This document shows, one piece after another, positions 27,201 through 42,200 of a stretch of DNA of 64,000 bases (position 1 is the first letter of the stretch; each line of letters begins with the position of its first letter). Source of the stretch: Pholis gunnellus (lineage: Eukaryota > Chordata > Actinopteri > Perciformes > Pholidae). The stretch is from assembly GCA_910591455.2 (NCBI GenBank), contig OU342808.1, positions 3,292,607 through 3,356,606 on the forward strand, in the 5' to 3' direction. The notes under the pieces were generated by a model. The model had not been told where the DNA came from. It searched no databases and saw nothing but the letters and a program-made list of their open reading frames with translations. The position numbers and the translations under genes are program-made.

Positions 27201-30200
27201 ATCTAATTGATGTTAGAAAATGCAATGACCCTATTTCCATTCCTATAGTCGAGGCATTTCACCCCAAAATGTGGGTCCACCTCACACAAAATTGCAACAA
27301 AAACAAACTCAATGGATTTTGTATCACTAATATGTTCTGAATGAGAGACAAAAAGTCCTAAGAAAAAATGCCTAAATATGATCCTAATATAACTTTTTAA
27401 CCCTATTTCAGTGACGGTACAAGGCTACATTGAAGTGCATGCTAGATTTGACCAAGCTGTATTTTTTACTTGAAGCAGAAAAACCTCACATATAATATAT
27501 CAGTGGTCTGGTCCTATTCTACCCCGATCTGGTCCTATTCTACACAGATCTGATCCTATTCTACACAGATCTGGTCCTATTCTACACAGATCTGATCCTA
27601 TTCTACACAGATCTGGTCCTATTCTACACAGATCTGGTCCTATTCTACCCAGATCTGGTCCTATTCTACCCAGATCTGGTCCTATTCTACCCCGATCTGG
27701 TCCTATTCTACACAGATCTGGTCCTATTCTACACAGATCTGGTCCTATTCTACCCCGATCTGGTCCTATTCTACCCCGATCTGGTCCTATTCTACACAGA
27801 TCTGATCCTATTCTACACAGATCTGGTCCTATTCTACACAGATCTGGTCCTATTCTACACAGATCTGGTCCTATTCTACCCAGATCTGGTCCTATTCTAC
27901 CCCGATCTGGTCCTATTCTACACAGATCTGGTCCTATTCTACACAGATCTGGTCCTATTCTACCCCGATCTGGTCCTATTCTACACAGATCTGGTCCTAT
28001 TCTACACAGATCTGGTCCTATTCTACACAGATCTGGTCCTATTCTACACAGATCTGGTCCTATTCTACACAGATCTGGTCCTATTCTACACAGATCTGGT
28101 CCTATTCTACACAGATCTGGTCCTATTCTACACAGATCTGGTCCTATTCTACACAGATCTGGTCCTATAAGCTGGTCAATAAGCTGTCTACTGCACTCAA
28201 ACCTTGTTTGTTTTGTTGTATAATTTTTCTACAATTTGGTGAATCATGCAACCTGCATCGTGTAAAGTCCTTCTGCATTAGCTGCTAGCAGCTTCTGTTT
28301 GCACTCTAACCATATGTGTATACACAGCAATCACCTGGATGTTTATTGGGAAAGACCTTATTTAAAAGGAGCACCAGTTGTCTTTTATTTGTTAGCAGAT
28401 TTGTAGATGTTTATCCTTGATGGACATCAGAAATGCCATTTTTACAGGACTGTAAAAGCGAAGTGACAGATTTAATAATGGCTATGAGAAGTGTTGAAAG
28501 TGTTGAGGTTGTGTTGAAATTGTTATTGAGAAAACATGCCACATTGACACTCTGCTATATATTAATACACTTTGTTGTACTGGTGGTTGTTTGTGGGATG
28601 AAGGTCACCTGTTGGACTCATGAACATTGCTTCATAACTATGTGTGCCAATCATTTGTTAGCTGTTAGGACATAGAACCTGTCTCAGCTTGTTACTAACA
28701 GTGTGCACCTCACCTACCATTCTCCCTCAAGTTGATGTTGTGCCTGCAACCTCTTCTCAATTCATCTAGACTGTGACCTGTGTTTTTTTTTTTTATTGAT
28801 GGCACTGTTTTCTTTGTCTTGTCCTTACTTGTCTCATTCTCCTCTATTTCCCTTTAACTATTCTTTCCTCCCCTGTTCTATCCATCCATCATGTTGTGTG
28901 GTTTCCTTTCATTATGCAGGACAGGGCAGCCAGCTGCAGCCTCCTTCGTCTCTGTCTCCATCCTCCTCTCTGTCACCTTGCTCAGAAGCTCGGGTCACCC
29001 AGTTTATTCGCCGGTTTGTGGCATCATGTCTGCTGGTGTCTGACTCCAACACTGAGTTGTCCTACGTCCTGCCCTCTGAGGCCGTCAAGAAGGGCTGCTT
29101 CGAGAGGCTGTTCCAGGTACACATACACCCAAAAACCTTTGGTCTTGTTTATGGTCTTCTGTTACTGGATAAACAGTGAAAAGTAATGAATATTTTAAAC
29201 AGAGTAAAAGGACATCTTAAAACTGGCGCATTCACTTCAGCAATATAGAGTATGGTTTGGCATATTGAAGATTTACCAAAACAATGTTGTTCCCAACAAG
29301 TCAAGCTGACATGTCTGGTAATTTAATCCCTGAGGACAGGCTGCCATTTGTAGCGAAGGTCTTTAATAAAAAGACTAAAACCTAAAATCAGTCAGCTGTG
29401 GGTGGGTTAGTGCAAACTCCCACTGTATAGGCAAACATCTTACAAACCCACGGAACTTTAATATTCTAGTGGGGATACCAAAGTTTCCAAAGATATATAC
29501 CCCCTGATTTGTTGCATTTCCCTGATCTAAATATGTGCATTTTAAGAACTGAAGAAGCGCTTTGTCAACAATTTTGTGCTCTAGGAAACAATTTAATTAC
29601 ATAACACATTGGTTCTATAGATATCAATAGTAGTGACACAGCAAAAAAGTCACATCCACGAAGCATGCTAAACAAGACGGGGTCTGTGATTTAAGATTTC
29701 AAGACGTGTCAGGTGGATTGCTGACATTGCTGCAGACTGAGAAGACAGTCTGTCCCGGGAGAAGTAAGACCCATCCCTCCCTGCAGGGATACAGGGCAGG
29801 TAGTGAGCAAGGGACAGTGTCGGTACAATATGGGCTCGGCCTGGAAGATCGGCTCGGGACCCCACGCCTATAGATGACGTCACACTAGTGGTGGGCCATC
29901 AGGGCCTGCAAAGCCTTCTCTGCTGGCCTAAACAGAATCACAAAGTTATAGCTATTTTATCAAATAATAATTTTTCTTAAATACATTACAAAAATTTCCC
30001 ATCATTTTATTTTCTCATTGCATAGCTACTGTGTCCCTCAGTTGCTCTGCTTCCAGTGCAGCTTGTTTTAAGTAGAGCTTTTATCCAATCAGATTTCACC
30101 TCTGTGTCTCTAGGTAGAAGAGAGGCCCCAGGCCTGCAGACTCACAAGTGAATCCATGTGCTGTTTAAGTGAATGGGGACGATATTGTTGATTGTCATAG

Positions 30201-33200
30201 TCTTCAACCAATCAGATCTTTAGTTTGAGATGTTGGGCGTATTCTTTGACGTGCCAGAGCCTTCTAGCTGGCCTACAAGTACGTGATTGGTCAGTGGGCT
30301 AGCGTGACATGTTGGGCGGTGACAATCCCAATATCTGCTGCCTCTGTGGAGCGGACATTTTCAGCCTCAAACGCATTAAAACGTATGTACTGAACAACCG
30401 TGGGATTAAACTCTTTATTAACAAAGAAAGGAGGATGGACTTTGTCTTTAAATAGAGAACAGCAGCTCTGGTAAGTGAACTGCTTTTGTTTTTACATCTG
30501 CAGTAGCTTTAAGATGCTTGTTTATATATTATTATTTGTTCAACTTGTTTTTATGAAGATGGATTTTTGTTTGGTTTTATATGTGATAGGAACTATTGTT
30601 AGGTCCAATGTTGCTCTGGGGACATATTTAGCCGGTGCCAGTGTTGCCAACTTTCTCGCTAAATCGGGTGACTTTCCAAACCCTCATGGCGACTTTTTTT
30701 GTCAAAAGCTACTTGTTCTGGTGTTGTTAGAGACTTTTCTGGTGTTTTGACTCTGACGTTAAAGCTTGTACGTTCTGCACTGTCGTGAATGAGCAGCGGG
30801 TGTTGCCGTGAGCCCCTCCGCCGCCCCAAAGCACTCACAGGCGGTAACTCTCACATAAGCCTCACACTATATAAATATATAGTGTGAAATAAATAGCCAA
30901 ATAATCAAATCAATAGAACGCTAGCTTGTGATGAAAAATAAATAAGCCTGCTGCTAGTGTAGCCCCTTAGCAACTTTATTAAAACAAAAGTTTAAATTGT
31001 AATGCGTCTATAGCTTTAATATTGCCATACTTGATAACTTGATAGTATTTGTTTCAGCAAAGATTATGAGGCTCCTAGAGGTGCTCCTGCCTACCCTGAC
31101 CCATTTATTGTTATTTATTGTTCAGTAGTATTTTGTGAGGACAGAGAACCTAGTGCTCAGGAGTACTTATGAATAACTCAAATAATAAGAATTGTTCCAG
31201 AGGTCAATGTTGCAATTAATCATGACATAAATTACAGGCCATGTTGTCAAGCCCTGTAGTGTTATTGGGGATCTTGGCAAATGAATGAATACACTGTGCA
31301 GTCATTTGACGTTCTCATCTGTTGTGTGTGCCTCCAGGCTTTAGAGCAGAGCTTGGACAGCCTGGCTCTGACCAGCTTCGGGGTGATGGACACCACGCTT
31401 GAGGAGGTTTTCCTCAAAGTGTCTGAGGAGGACCAGTCCCTGGAGAACAGTGACGCTGGTGAGACCATATTTCTCTCATGTGTCTCCAGATAGCTCAACA
31501 CATCCACTAAGTTTCTAGCCTTCATAAATGAGTCATGGCTGTCTCAACAATAATAGATTCCTGCAAAGTGTGTACTGCCTGAATTAAAGCTCTGACCTTA
31601 GATTTAGACTTTAGAATCTTCTCCTTCTCTCTCTGTCCTTTGGCAGACATGAAGGGTTCCCCAGGGGGCAGCTCAGTGGGGAAGTCCTCAATGGGTTCAG
31701 GAGGGCTGGGGGCGCCACAGGGTGAGACTGGACCTTCAGTGGAGAGTGAGAAGCCGGAGGTGGAGCTGAGTAATCTGGTGATGTGCTCCAGGCTGAGTCA
31801 GAGCCAGTCCTCCCTGAAATCCTCCTCGTCCATCGGCTCAGTAAGGGGGGATGAAGGGGGACTGTATGCAGACTTCTATGGAGATTACTGCCCACTCTTT
31901 GACAACGGCCAAGAGTCTGACTCTGCCAGCCTGAGGGGTAAGACAACAAGATAGCAGATGTGCTGTGTCAGATACTGAGCCTCCAACCAAGGGATGTTGG
32001 TTGATACATCACCTTTAATTTGTCAGTGGCATGTACTAGTGATTTAAGAGAATATGCTTAATCAGCAATTTTCTTGTATTTCAAAATTTGTTTGCCAGTT
32101 ATTCAGACGAAGTATATGTCCTCTACGGATGGCCTCCACTAGTGCCTTGATCTGAATGAATTTGGAGTTGGAATATGTGACTGAAATTAAAACAAAGAAA
32201 AATAAATCTTCTCCTGTTCACCAGACAAGTATACATTTTCAGGAGAGTTCCATTTTTCATTGCCCTCTCACGGTTTCCTCCCGTGGTCACAATTCTCCTG
32301 TATACCTCCTGATTTATGACAAATTTTCACACGTTTCTCTCTATTTGTTATTACAACCCATTTCTAGCACTGGACAGGGTGTATAAGCCCTATGAATTTA
32401 AAAATATGCTGTTTCCTACCAGGCAACAATGCAGCTAAACCAAATGTTTCCACTCATGCACGAGACACTGAAGAGAGCTGCTCGGGCCTCTTCCAAAGTA
32501 AGACAAAGAAATACACAACCAAAGAATTCCTGTGTCTTATGGAAAGATTTAAAAGGGGCGTGCATTTTGTAAAATCTGCTGCAACAATAAGTTTATTATT
32601 TTGCACAATTAAAAAACACACAAACATAACAGATACATAATATCACAGTGCAGGAAGAGGCAGAAGGCTCACTGGGCTTATTTGAAACCTCCACATGTAT
32701 AATATTAAAACGTCACTATTATAGAGAACACAAAATGAATATGCATAAGATATGACATAATATTGTTGACAAGTTATGATATATAGTAACAATACATATA
32801 TAAACATACATTATAAACAACAAAATAGAAAGAAAATGTGATTGTGTCGATGTGTTTGAATGTGCGTGTAACGGATTGAATATGGACCCAATTGCAGCAC
32901 ACAAGATTCCAGGAACCGCTGGCTTTTATTATAAACTTAGGTTCAGACTGATACATCAAAGTCTCCGGCAGAGCAGCAGAAACAGCAGGCAGAATAATCC
33001 AGGTCAGGAACAGAAGGCTGCTGATTTTACCGGGAGTCAGACGGGACAGGTAGATCCGGGCCAGGAAGGGTCAACAACAGGAAATCAGTCCGGGATTAAG
33101 CGCTGGAAAGTCTGGCATTCAATAGCAAAGAACAATCTGGCAATGTGTGTTTGAGAGGCAGGAGTCTATATACTGGCTTGATTAGTGATCAGAGCCAGGT

Positions 33201-36200
33201 GAGTGAACAGGTGAAGGGAGTTAGACTGATGAGGAGGGAGTGGCTGACAAGTAGAGTGAGGAGGGTGTGGAGCTGAACTGTGACGAGGGTAAAGCGTGGG
33301 CTTGTGTTTGTTCAGGGGATGTTGGTTTATACACCTGCATTAACTCCTAAGCAAGAGTAATGCTACAAGTCCCTATGAGTGAAACAACTCTAGATATAAT
33401 ATAAAACCTAAAACAAGGAATACATGGACAATAAGACATAAAGAAAGCAATTACAAAACAGCAATTCAATTGTATTTTAAGCATCTTTTGAAACATTTTA
33501 TAGAGGAGTGGCCACCGAGGGAAGTGGCGTGCACAGACTCTAAGGGGCAAAAAATGTTCTCCAGCTCTTGCAGCTCCAGCGTTTCATTTGCGCTTGTCAC
33601 AGTGTGACTGACTCAACTTGTTGTGCTAGCCTCAGCACATGTTGCTAACTACGTACGGTAGAAGGGCCTGGGCGGAACTCTTGTTTGTGAACTTTGATTC
33701 AACATTAGATTCACAGCTTCAGCTATCTTGGAGTCATTGTAGACAATAAACTCAGTTTTGATCAAGCAAAATCCCAGCATAGACTGCATGTCATACTCAA
33801 ACTCAGAGCAAAGTACGTTGCCCCCCACCTCCTATTGTTGCTTTACTGATGCATAATTCAACCCATCCTGCTGTACTGTCCCCCCCTGCTTCTTCACCAC
33901 GTTAACCATCTCCAACCACACCTAGACATAAGCAACAGAGCCATCACACAGCGGAAGACACTGATCAACATGTCCCTTTACTACCATCTGGTCGGATATA
34001 CAGGACTTCAAAATGGAGAAGAGCTCGCTTCAGCAGGACTTTGTCTCTTCTGCAATAGCAGCCCTGAACAACAATACATACTTAGGAATTGGTTAGATAG
34101 TGAATTGTCCTGAAAATAATCATTGTGCAATCATGCTATCAAACATTACAGCAGTGGTCATTGCAGACCCACCAGGCAGAGATCTTTTCTAGGTTCATTC
34201 ATTTGACCATTTCTTCCCCCACCTTTTCACCTCCAGGAGATGCAGAGAACCCCTCGTCCCCAGAGCCAGAGGTCCTGGAGGGGCAGGGCAGCATTAAGTT
34301 GGAGGGTTGGTGGTTAAAGCTAAGTCAGTTCCATGGCCTCATCGTCAAGAGGTTCCACTGTGCCAAGAGGAACACCAAGGGCCTCTTTTCTCAGATCCTC
34401 CTGCCTGCCTTCTTCGTCTGTGTGGCCATGACCGTGGCCTTATCTGTGCCTGCGATTGGTGAGATTTCACATATTTGGTAAATAGCAGCTTTCTATCCTG
34501 CTTCTCAGGACCAAAAAACAGCTGTTTTTCTGTCCTACCAGGCAGATAGACAGTGTATTCCTTTAAAAAGCAGATGAGTGGACACTAGTGTTGCTGAGGT
34601 GTATCGTGCTGATGGTTATACTGATTGGGGATCAGTTTCTGTACGGAGCTAACCCTAACCCTATCCCTGATAAGATGGCTGGAATGAAAACAAGCAGGAC
34701 TTCTGCTCCTGAAGACAGGAATTCAAAAGCACAGATGTAAAGAAGTTACTGTATTCTCTTACAGCTTTTGTTGTCTTGAGTTGGTCTGATATCAATTAGA
34801 AGTCTCGTTCTGAAAATATAAGCCAGATCCACGTTGTCAAAATCAGCTAAATATGCAGCCATGACATTGAAAACCTTTTAGATCACACTAACCTAAGCTT
34901 TCGTACTCTAACACAACAAAGTCAACACCGGCACTCCTCTCGTCAACTCTCACTCACGTTTCCACCGTTATCTTCCGGCAACAAGTGACATGACACAATA
35001 ACAAACAGACCACATCAAGTGAAAGTTAAAGAAAAGTGTTTTATTCTCTCTAGCGTTATCTCCATAATGTTGTCTGACACTTATAATACCAATCTGAGCC
35101 GGTCAGCTCCAAAAAAAGCACGCTCAGGGAGGAGTTTCCCTGAGCGTTTCCATTACATTACAACCCAACTTGTGGTTAAAGGACGACCTGCTCTACCCCC
35201 TGAGCCACAGCCGCCCATCTGGACCAATTTAAAAAAAGTGTTGTCCCCAAAAGTCACTTAGACAGTAGGGCAGATAGGGTCCAGGTTGAAAAATACTGAA
35301 GGTAAATAAAAAAGTGGAAAGAAATGTCTGTAGCTTGAAACAAAAAATAATGCGGCACTTTGCTATGCTAGAATTATGGATAAAAAAAGACGTTAACGTC
35401 GAACAGGGCTGGCAGATGTTGTCACTTTTTAATGGTAAGACCTAATGATTCATTTAAAACATGTAAAAACTTTAATAAATATAGTGGAGCAAAGAGTACA
35501 ACATTCCCCTCTGAAATGTAGTGGTGTGGAATTATAAAGTAGAAGAAAAGGAAATACTCAAGTAAAGTACCTCAACATTGTACTTAAGTACAGAAATTGA
35601 GTAAATGTCCTTTGTCTTTTTTCCACATTATAGACAAATGGTCTTCTCTTGCTTAGCATTGTTGCCATATTAAGATAATATTTACTTTATTGTGCTGTAG
35701 GGAAAGTTATTTTTCCAAAAATGAAACCTGGTGTAATCAAACAGTTGGTTTTGTCATAAGAGTAATACATGTATGATGATTAAATGGTGTATGAGGATGT
35801 GATTCAATGAGGGCAGCAGAATAAGCTGAAAACATATAAACATATATCAACTTATTAAGTCTTGGCTAGCATGTTAGCAAACAACAGACACAGAACAACA
35901 TTAGCATTCATTGTGTCCACCTGATGAATGTACGTAGGTGCGATACTCGCTCTCCCTCCAGCTCTAATTTGATCTCCAGCAACTCCGGAAAACAAATCAA
36001 ACACTTTGTAGAGCTGAGAGGAACTGCATAGTTTATGATAATTGTTGTGGGTTTGTCACTTTAAATGCTAATTTTCACACTACACATCCAAAGGAATTTG
36101 ATACATTGTTAATAATAAAAAGTGCAGCTTTGATGAATCCAAGCGTTTAAGCAATAATTAGGAACATAAAATAATGTAATTGTAACTTTCTGGTGCACAG

Positions 36201-39200
36201 CGCTGTTGCTTAATGTTGAGATATTTGCTCATTTCCTGCAGTGCTCCAAGCTATAAAAACATGCTAGATGATCTTCATTGTTAGTAAATGTTGAGGCTTT
36301 GCACTACTTGTAAAATAAAGGAAAGAAGACCAAACAGGTTGGTGATCACTCTGTCTGTCTTGTTTTACAGGAGACTTGCCCCCCCTGATCTTGTCCCCTT
36401 CTCAGTACCATAACTACACCCAACCTAGGGGCAACTTCATCCCCTACGCCAACGAAGACAGACCCCAGTACAGGTACGATGACAGACATTTTATTCACAG
36501 TGATAGTGCCATTCAAACTGACAGCTCATAAATAAGATGAAGATACATTTAGTTGGTCGTACTTTTTGGGGAAAAGTCATTTCAACATGTCATCAGCTAG
36601 ATCAGCTAAATGCTAACGTTAGAATGCTAACATGCTCACAATGACAATTCTGACATGCTGATGTCATAATACCCAGTAAAATATTTGCCATCTTACTTTA
36701 GCATGTTAGCATGCTGACATCTGCTAATTACCAATAATTGCACTTGAGGCTGCTGGGAATGTCATAATGTATTTGGTCATAAACCAAAGTATTGGAATAA
36801 TTTAAATAGTGACCTGACGAAAATTCATCTTGAGGGGAACATTAAATTGTGTCCCAAATTTGAATAGCAATCCATTAAATAATTGTTACATAGTCAATCT
36901 GGACCAAAGTGGTGGATTTTCAATTGGCAATTCTTAGTTCTTATAACAGCTAACTGAAAGTACTAACTAATAACTGGTGAAAATACTATGATATGCCAAA
37001 TGCTTTATAAACTGAAAACATGCAAGGCCCAGCTCAAAGCACATGCGAGACAACGGGGTTAACCCCATTCACTTTACTCAGCAAAACACAGGAACTTGAC
37101 TTGGATCTTGATTTACTTACTGATAATATGTAGCTCAAACGGTTCATCCACTGCTCCATTTACAGTTAAATGCTAACTTTATTGTGCTCTGGTTGGCAGC
37201 AATAGTATGCTCAGAGTGCTGCCACACCGTCACTCTCCATCGCTAAGTACACACTACGCACTGAGCTTTATAAAGGGGCTGTGCTACACCTATTACACAT
37301 TGTACTCTCCGATTGTTAGGGGGGCTCAGAAAGACAAAGGTCTGATGTCCAGATCTGAAGATTTATCATTCGTATAAACGGTGAAAACAAATGTATTCAT
37401 CCATTTGCTTGGTTTATCATTCATATAGATTTCCATATTGATATTTATTTTCTACCTTTGGCAGGCTCCGTAACGGAGAAACTGTCTAAATCACAAAGCT
37501 AAAAAGATGTATTGTATATCCAACAAAGCTAAGCAACTGCCTGATTTGCTTCTTCAAAGTCTGCTGACATGTACAAATAGGATACTTACCAAAGACTGAA
37601 GATGGATGACAAGACGATCAACCCCTGGTGGCTGGCTGCAGATAATCAATCCCACCCCCTCCATGTTAGGAGAGATAAACTAAACTAATAACATCAAAGT
37701 ACACGTCAAATCAGGTTGATTTAGATTAGTTATTTGATGCTAGTAAAATGGAGTTGGTGTTATGATTGACAGCTGCTCTAAGTGAAGTAATCCACGTTGT
37801 GTCTAGAGTAGGAACGTCGAGAGGAGATGTAACTTCAACTTTCCATAACACATAGACTGTATGTAAAGACCTTTCTGAACAAACTAACATACGATCTTTA
37901 AATACAGTCACTGATCGTCTCGCTAGCTAGCAACACTGACAATAAGGTTAGCCAATGCTGTCGGACCAGCATTGTGTTCATATCCACACGTTTCTGAAAC
38001 ACAAACCATAAGTCTGTGTAATAGAACAGGCGTTGATTTGATCATAAATGTACTTCTTTACGTCTTTCTAGCCAAACAGCTCTTGTGGTGCTAACACAGC
38101 AGCTAGGTGGCTCTCACGCTAAAAAGCTGTGGCCGTGGAGTCATGGATTTAAAAAAAAAAGAAAATGAAAGATTATAGTATGGAGAAATTACATTTTGGA
38201 AAAGTTCTCATTGTGACTGTCAATAACCAGTTCAGTCAATCCATAGCATCTTTGGCCTCCCCTCTCAGGTGTAAGGTGTCCCCAGACGCCAGCCCACAGC
38301 AGATCATCAACACCCTCCGTCTGCCCTCGGGTGTGGGTTCGACCTGCGTCCTTAAAACCCCCTTCAACAGCACCCTAGACCAACTGGCCCAGACCCTCAA
38401 CCCCAGCGCCAACAACTCCAAGACCCTGGCTGCTCGCTACTTTGACTCAATGTGTCTGGACTCCTTCACCCAGGGAGTCCCTCTCTCCAACTTTGTACCC
38501 CCACCTCCTTCCCCGGCACCATCAGATGACCCAGATCCTCGCTTTGAGGACGGACTGTGGAACTTCACAGTGGCCCCTCCAACCACAGTTCATGGTGAGT
38601 CCATCTCAAAAGACTAGTTTCAGTCATTGCATTTAATCATTTGTTTACACAATCAACACAGGATACTTCTCAACTGGTTTAAGAAAGGCCTGACATACTT
38701 TAAGGATTTCTTTCTTAATTAACTCCTTTGCATCCTTCAACCATGTTGGCTAACCAGTTTGTCATACCAAAGACACTTTTTTTAGATATCTTCAGGGCAG
38801 TCATATGCAGAGCCAGACAGAATGTAGTAAGCCCACCTTTGAATGCTATGGATACTTGCTCTTAACCCATTTGATAAAAGTGTGTTAGAGTGCATCTGTC
38901 TGGGCACCAGACATTGGTTTATCTTTAACTTGAATCTGAAACACTATTCTTTAATCAGTACATTTGGCTACCATGTGTGCACGACACTCTTTAATAAAGT
39001 TTGTGATAGTTCATCAAATTCACATGTCAATGGTTAAATTGTCCAATATATACCCTGAAATGAACCCTACCTGTAATAAATGCAAGTGTGCAGACTCTGC
39101 AACAAAGCTGGAAAGCAGTGTTTGGCACAAAACATGCAAATGAAGTGAACCCTCTGGTGGCACTCTTTTGACTTGTCGAGCTGTTTTGTTTAGATGCATC

Positions 39201-42200
39201 CTCACAAACTATGTTTAGTTTTACTAATCTCTTTTATTGCTTCTTGAGTCTTGAGAATATCTTTTATTCCATCTGTGAATCAGTTGGAAAGCTTTTACAA
39301 GGTGTGGGGTAGCCTCCGAAGATTTTGAGAAAAAAAATCCAACAATGGGTCTTAAAGCAATGAAAAATAAAAGAAAGGATGATGTGCTGCCACCATTTGG
39401 GGATGTCCTGGTATTGTGTGTGCTGGCTCACTGGAATAACTCCATTGGACCCTTAATGGAACTGAGCCATCATTAAGGTGGCCACCTGTGCTTTTACTGC
39501 TATGACAAATCAAAATGTGAAAAAGGTCTTTTGAGTTAAAGACACCTCTTTTATGTTTGCTCAGAGCCTGTGACATCTCCTCCCACACTTCCCCTGTCCA
39601 TTCATGAGCCGGTGCGTTGTACCTGCTCCATGCAGGGGACAGGCTTCTCCTGCCCCAGTGGAGTGGGAGGACGCCCCCCCCTCATGAAGGTAGTAACAGG
39701 TGACATCCTGGTGGACATCACAGGCCGGAACGTCTCTGAGTATCTGCTCTTCACGTCAGACAGACTGCGCCTGCACAGGTGAGACTGATGTGGGACCATT
39801 TCATATTTTGTGATATTGGTATCAATATGATAACTAAGACAATAACTGAGGTTTGGAAGCATTTTCAGTACCAAAATTATACTTTTTTATCATGACCTTT
39901 TTTTGAAAAATATGACCATGTTTAACAGGATATTACAGTTGCTTTGGCTCAGTCTTCAAACCAATTTGCAGTGTACAAATCTAATAACAAAGACGGCTAA
40001 TTTAGGCCTCAAAATCTTAGATAGCATTGCTGCGTTTTAAAATGATGCTGTCAATAATTCTCCCCAAACAGATTCTGCAGAGATCATCTCCTTAAGATTA
40101 TACAAACGGCTAATAGAAAAAATGAAACGTATGCAGATACAGTATATGAAATAATTTAGAGCAAAAAATCCATTTGAAAACTTTCTCTTTAGTTGTTGAA
40201 TAATAATAATAATCATAATAAATGATCCCTTTGGGCTAATCATTCCAGAGCAACAGGGCCCTGATAGAAAGGCTGTGCCGCCGCTGGTTTTCATTCTTGG
40301 ATTCTCTAAAAGGGGCCGAACAGAGAATCACGGACTCAACTACAGATTCTGCATAATTATTTTAAAATGCAGATTAGATTATTATCAAAAGCGATGCTAA
40401 GATTTCTGCAGCTAGCGGCGATACCTGGTTGAGAATGAACGAGTTCTGGTGAGATTCAAGAATAATTCATTGTCATTATGCAACACAGGGTTGCACAACA
40501 AAATGCAGTTGTAGCCCAAGTAAAAACAAGACAAACAACAAAACAAAAACAGTAGTACATTCCTGTTCATTTTTTAAATTAGCATCAGGTGGAATGTAAA
40601 CAACAGAAACAAAACCTTTTTATCTGGTCAACATCTTTACACTAATAATTTGACATCAGTTAAACATTGTGTTTGAGCACCAATCATCATTGATGTAAAG
40701 ACCAGAGTGAGTGAGTGAGTGTCTCACCTCCTCTTGTCTCACAGACTGCGTTTCTTCCCCCGTCAAGCGCAGCTTGATCCGGGATGCCACAATGGAGCCA
40801 GGCGTCTGTGAAGATGTGGGCGCAACAGTCACGACCACCCGTTGCTGGGTTAGCCTGAATTATTCAGCGATTGGACATTAGCCGATTGGGTGGTGGAATA
40901 GCCTTAGGTCCTTGCTGGGTTAGCTTAGCTCCCATCTCGGCTCTGCTTTCAGTAGTGTTTGGTCCGGCAGGTCCGGCTGGGTGGGCGGGTCTGGGCAGTG
41001 ATGGCCTTCAAGGTCCACTCTCCACGAATAAATCAAAACCAAACGCTTCCTTTTCTGGTGTTGCTGAGTGTATTCTGTCATATGCCATAAGCACTCCAGT
41101 AATGAAGACGAAAAGACAACAAATTAAGACATTTTTTTTGCTAAATTCATGAGCGCTACCGGCAGCATGTACATGGGCCGCCGTTGCCATGGTAAAAACT
41201 GTGATTCAGTGTGGTGTCTTGGCCTATGATAATGACTTCAGATTTGTCTGTTTAGTTGAAGGAAATGATTTGATAGCCAGATCTGAACTTCATTTAGACA
41301 TGCACTGAGAATGATTAACTGATTGTTACTGGCAGAGTGGAAAGATAAATAAAGCTGTGTGTCCTCTGCGTAGAAATGGCAACTCAAGCGGATGTTCCTA
41401 GTGGTAACAACAAAAATACAAATAAAACCAGTCTAATGCTGCCAGAGACGCTGACCCATTTTTAAGACACTCAATTAAAATGGAATGATTTACGGTATTA
41501 AAGGCAGCATGAGATCTAAAAGGATTAAAATAGAGTAGCAGACTCAGCTGCTGAAAGAAGACCATTGAGCACTTTGAGGAGAGCAGTGTCTGTGCTATGG
41601 CTTCCTCTGGGACTGTGTCCGGTCATAGATGCATTTAACATTCTTTTTTTTGTATATATATCCATCTCCCAACTTTATTAGTTGCAATGCAAAACAAGTT
41701 AGGAACTGAAGAATCTGTACTGCAACCGTTTAAAAACAATAGTATGAAATCATGTACAAAATACATACTGCTGTAGAAAGTGGTAGTTTAAAGCCAACAT
41801 AGACCGGAAATTCGTATTTCATTGCACTGCACTGTAACCACGTTTTGCCTTGATTACATAGTGATGCAGTAGACATGCACAACTATAATACCTGAACAAA
41901 ACATTAAAATGGGTATTTGTTTAACTATTGAATTTTCTTACTGACTTTGTTCTCAATAGATATGGTGGTTTAACGGTGGGGAACATCCAGAAATCAATCC
42001 CAGCATCCTTTGGGAGGAAGATACCTCCAATGGTTCGCAAGATAGCAGTTCGCAGATCAGCTCAGGTGAGATGGGCAGTCTACACCGGACAAGAAGTTCA
42101 CAAATACAGCATAGACATCCTTTGACAGAGCGACTGCTTGTGTCCAGGTTCTGTACAACAACAAAGGTTACCACAGTATGCCAACATATCTGAACGTCCT

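Noticed and set aside
27508..28158. CRISPR array
   Set aside because: Units abut with no unique spacers, and the context is a vertebrate intron. It is a simple satellite.
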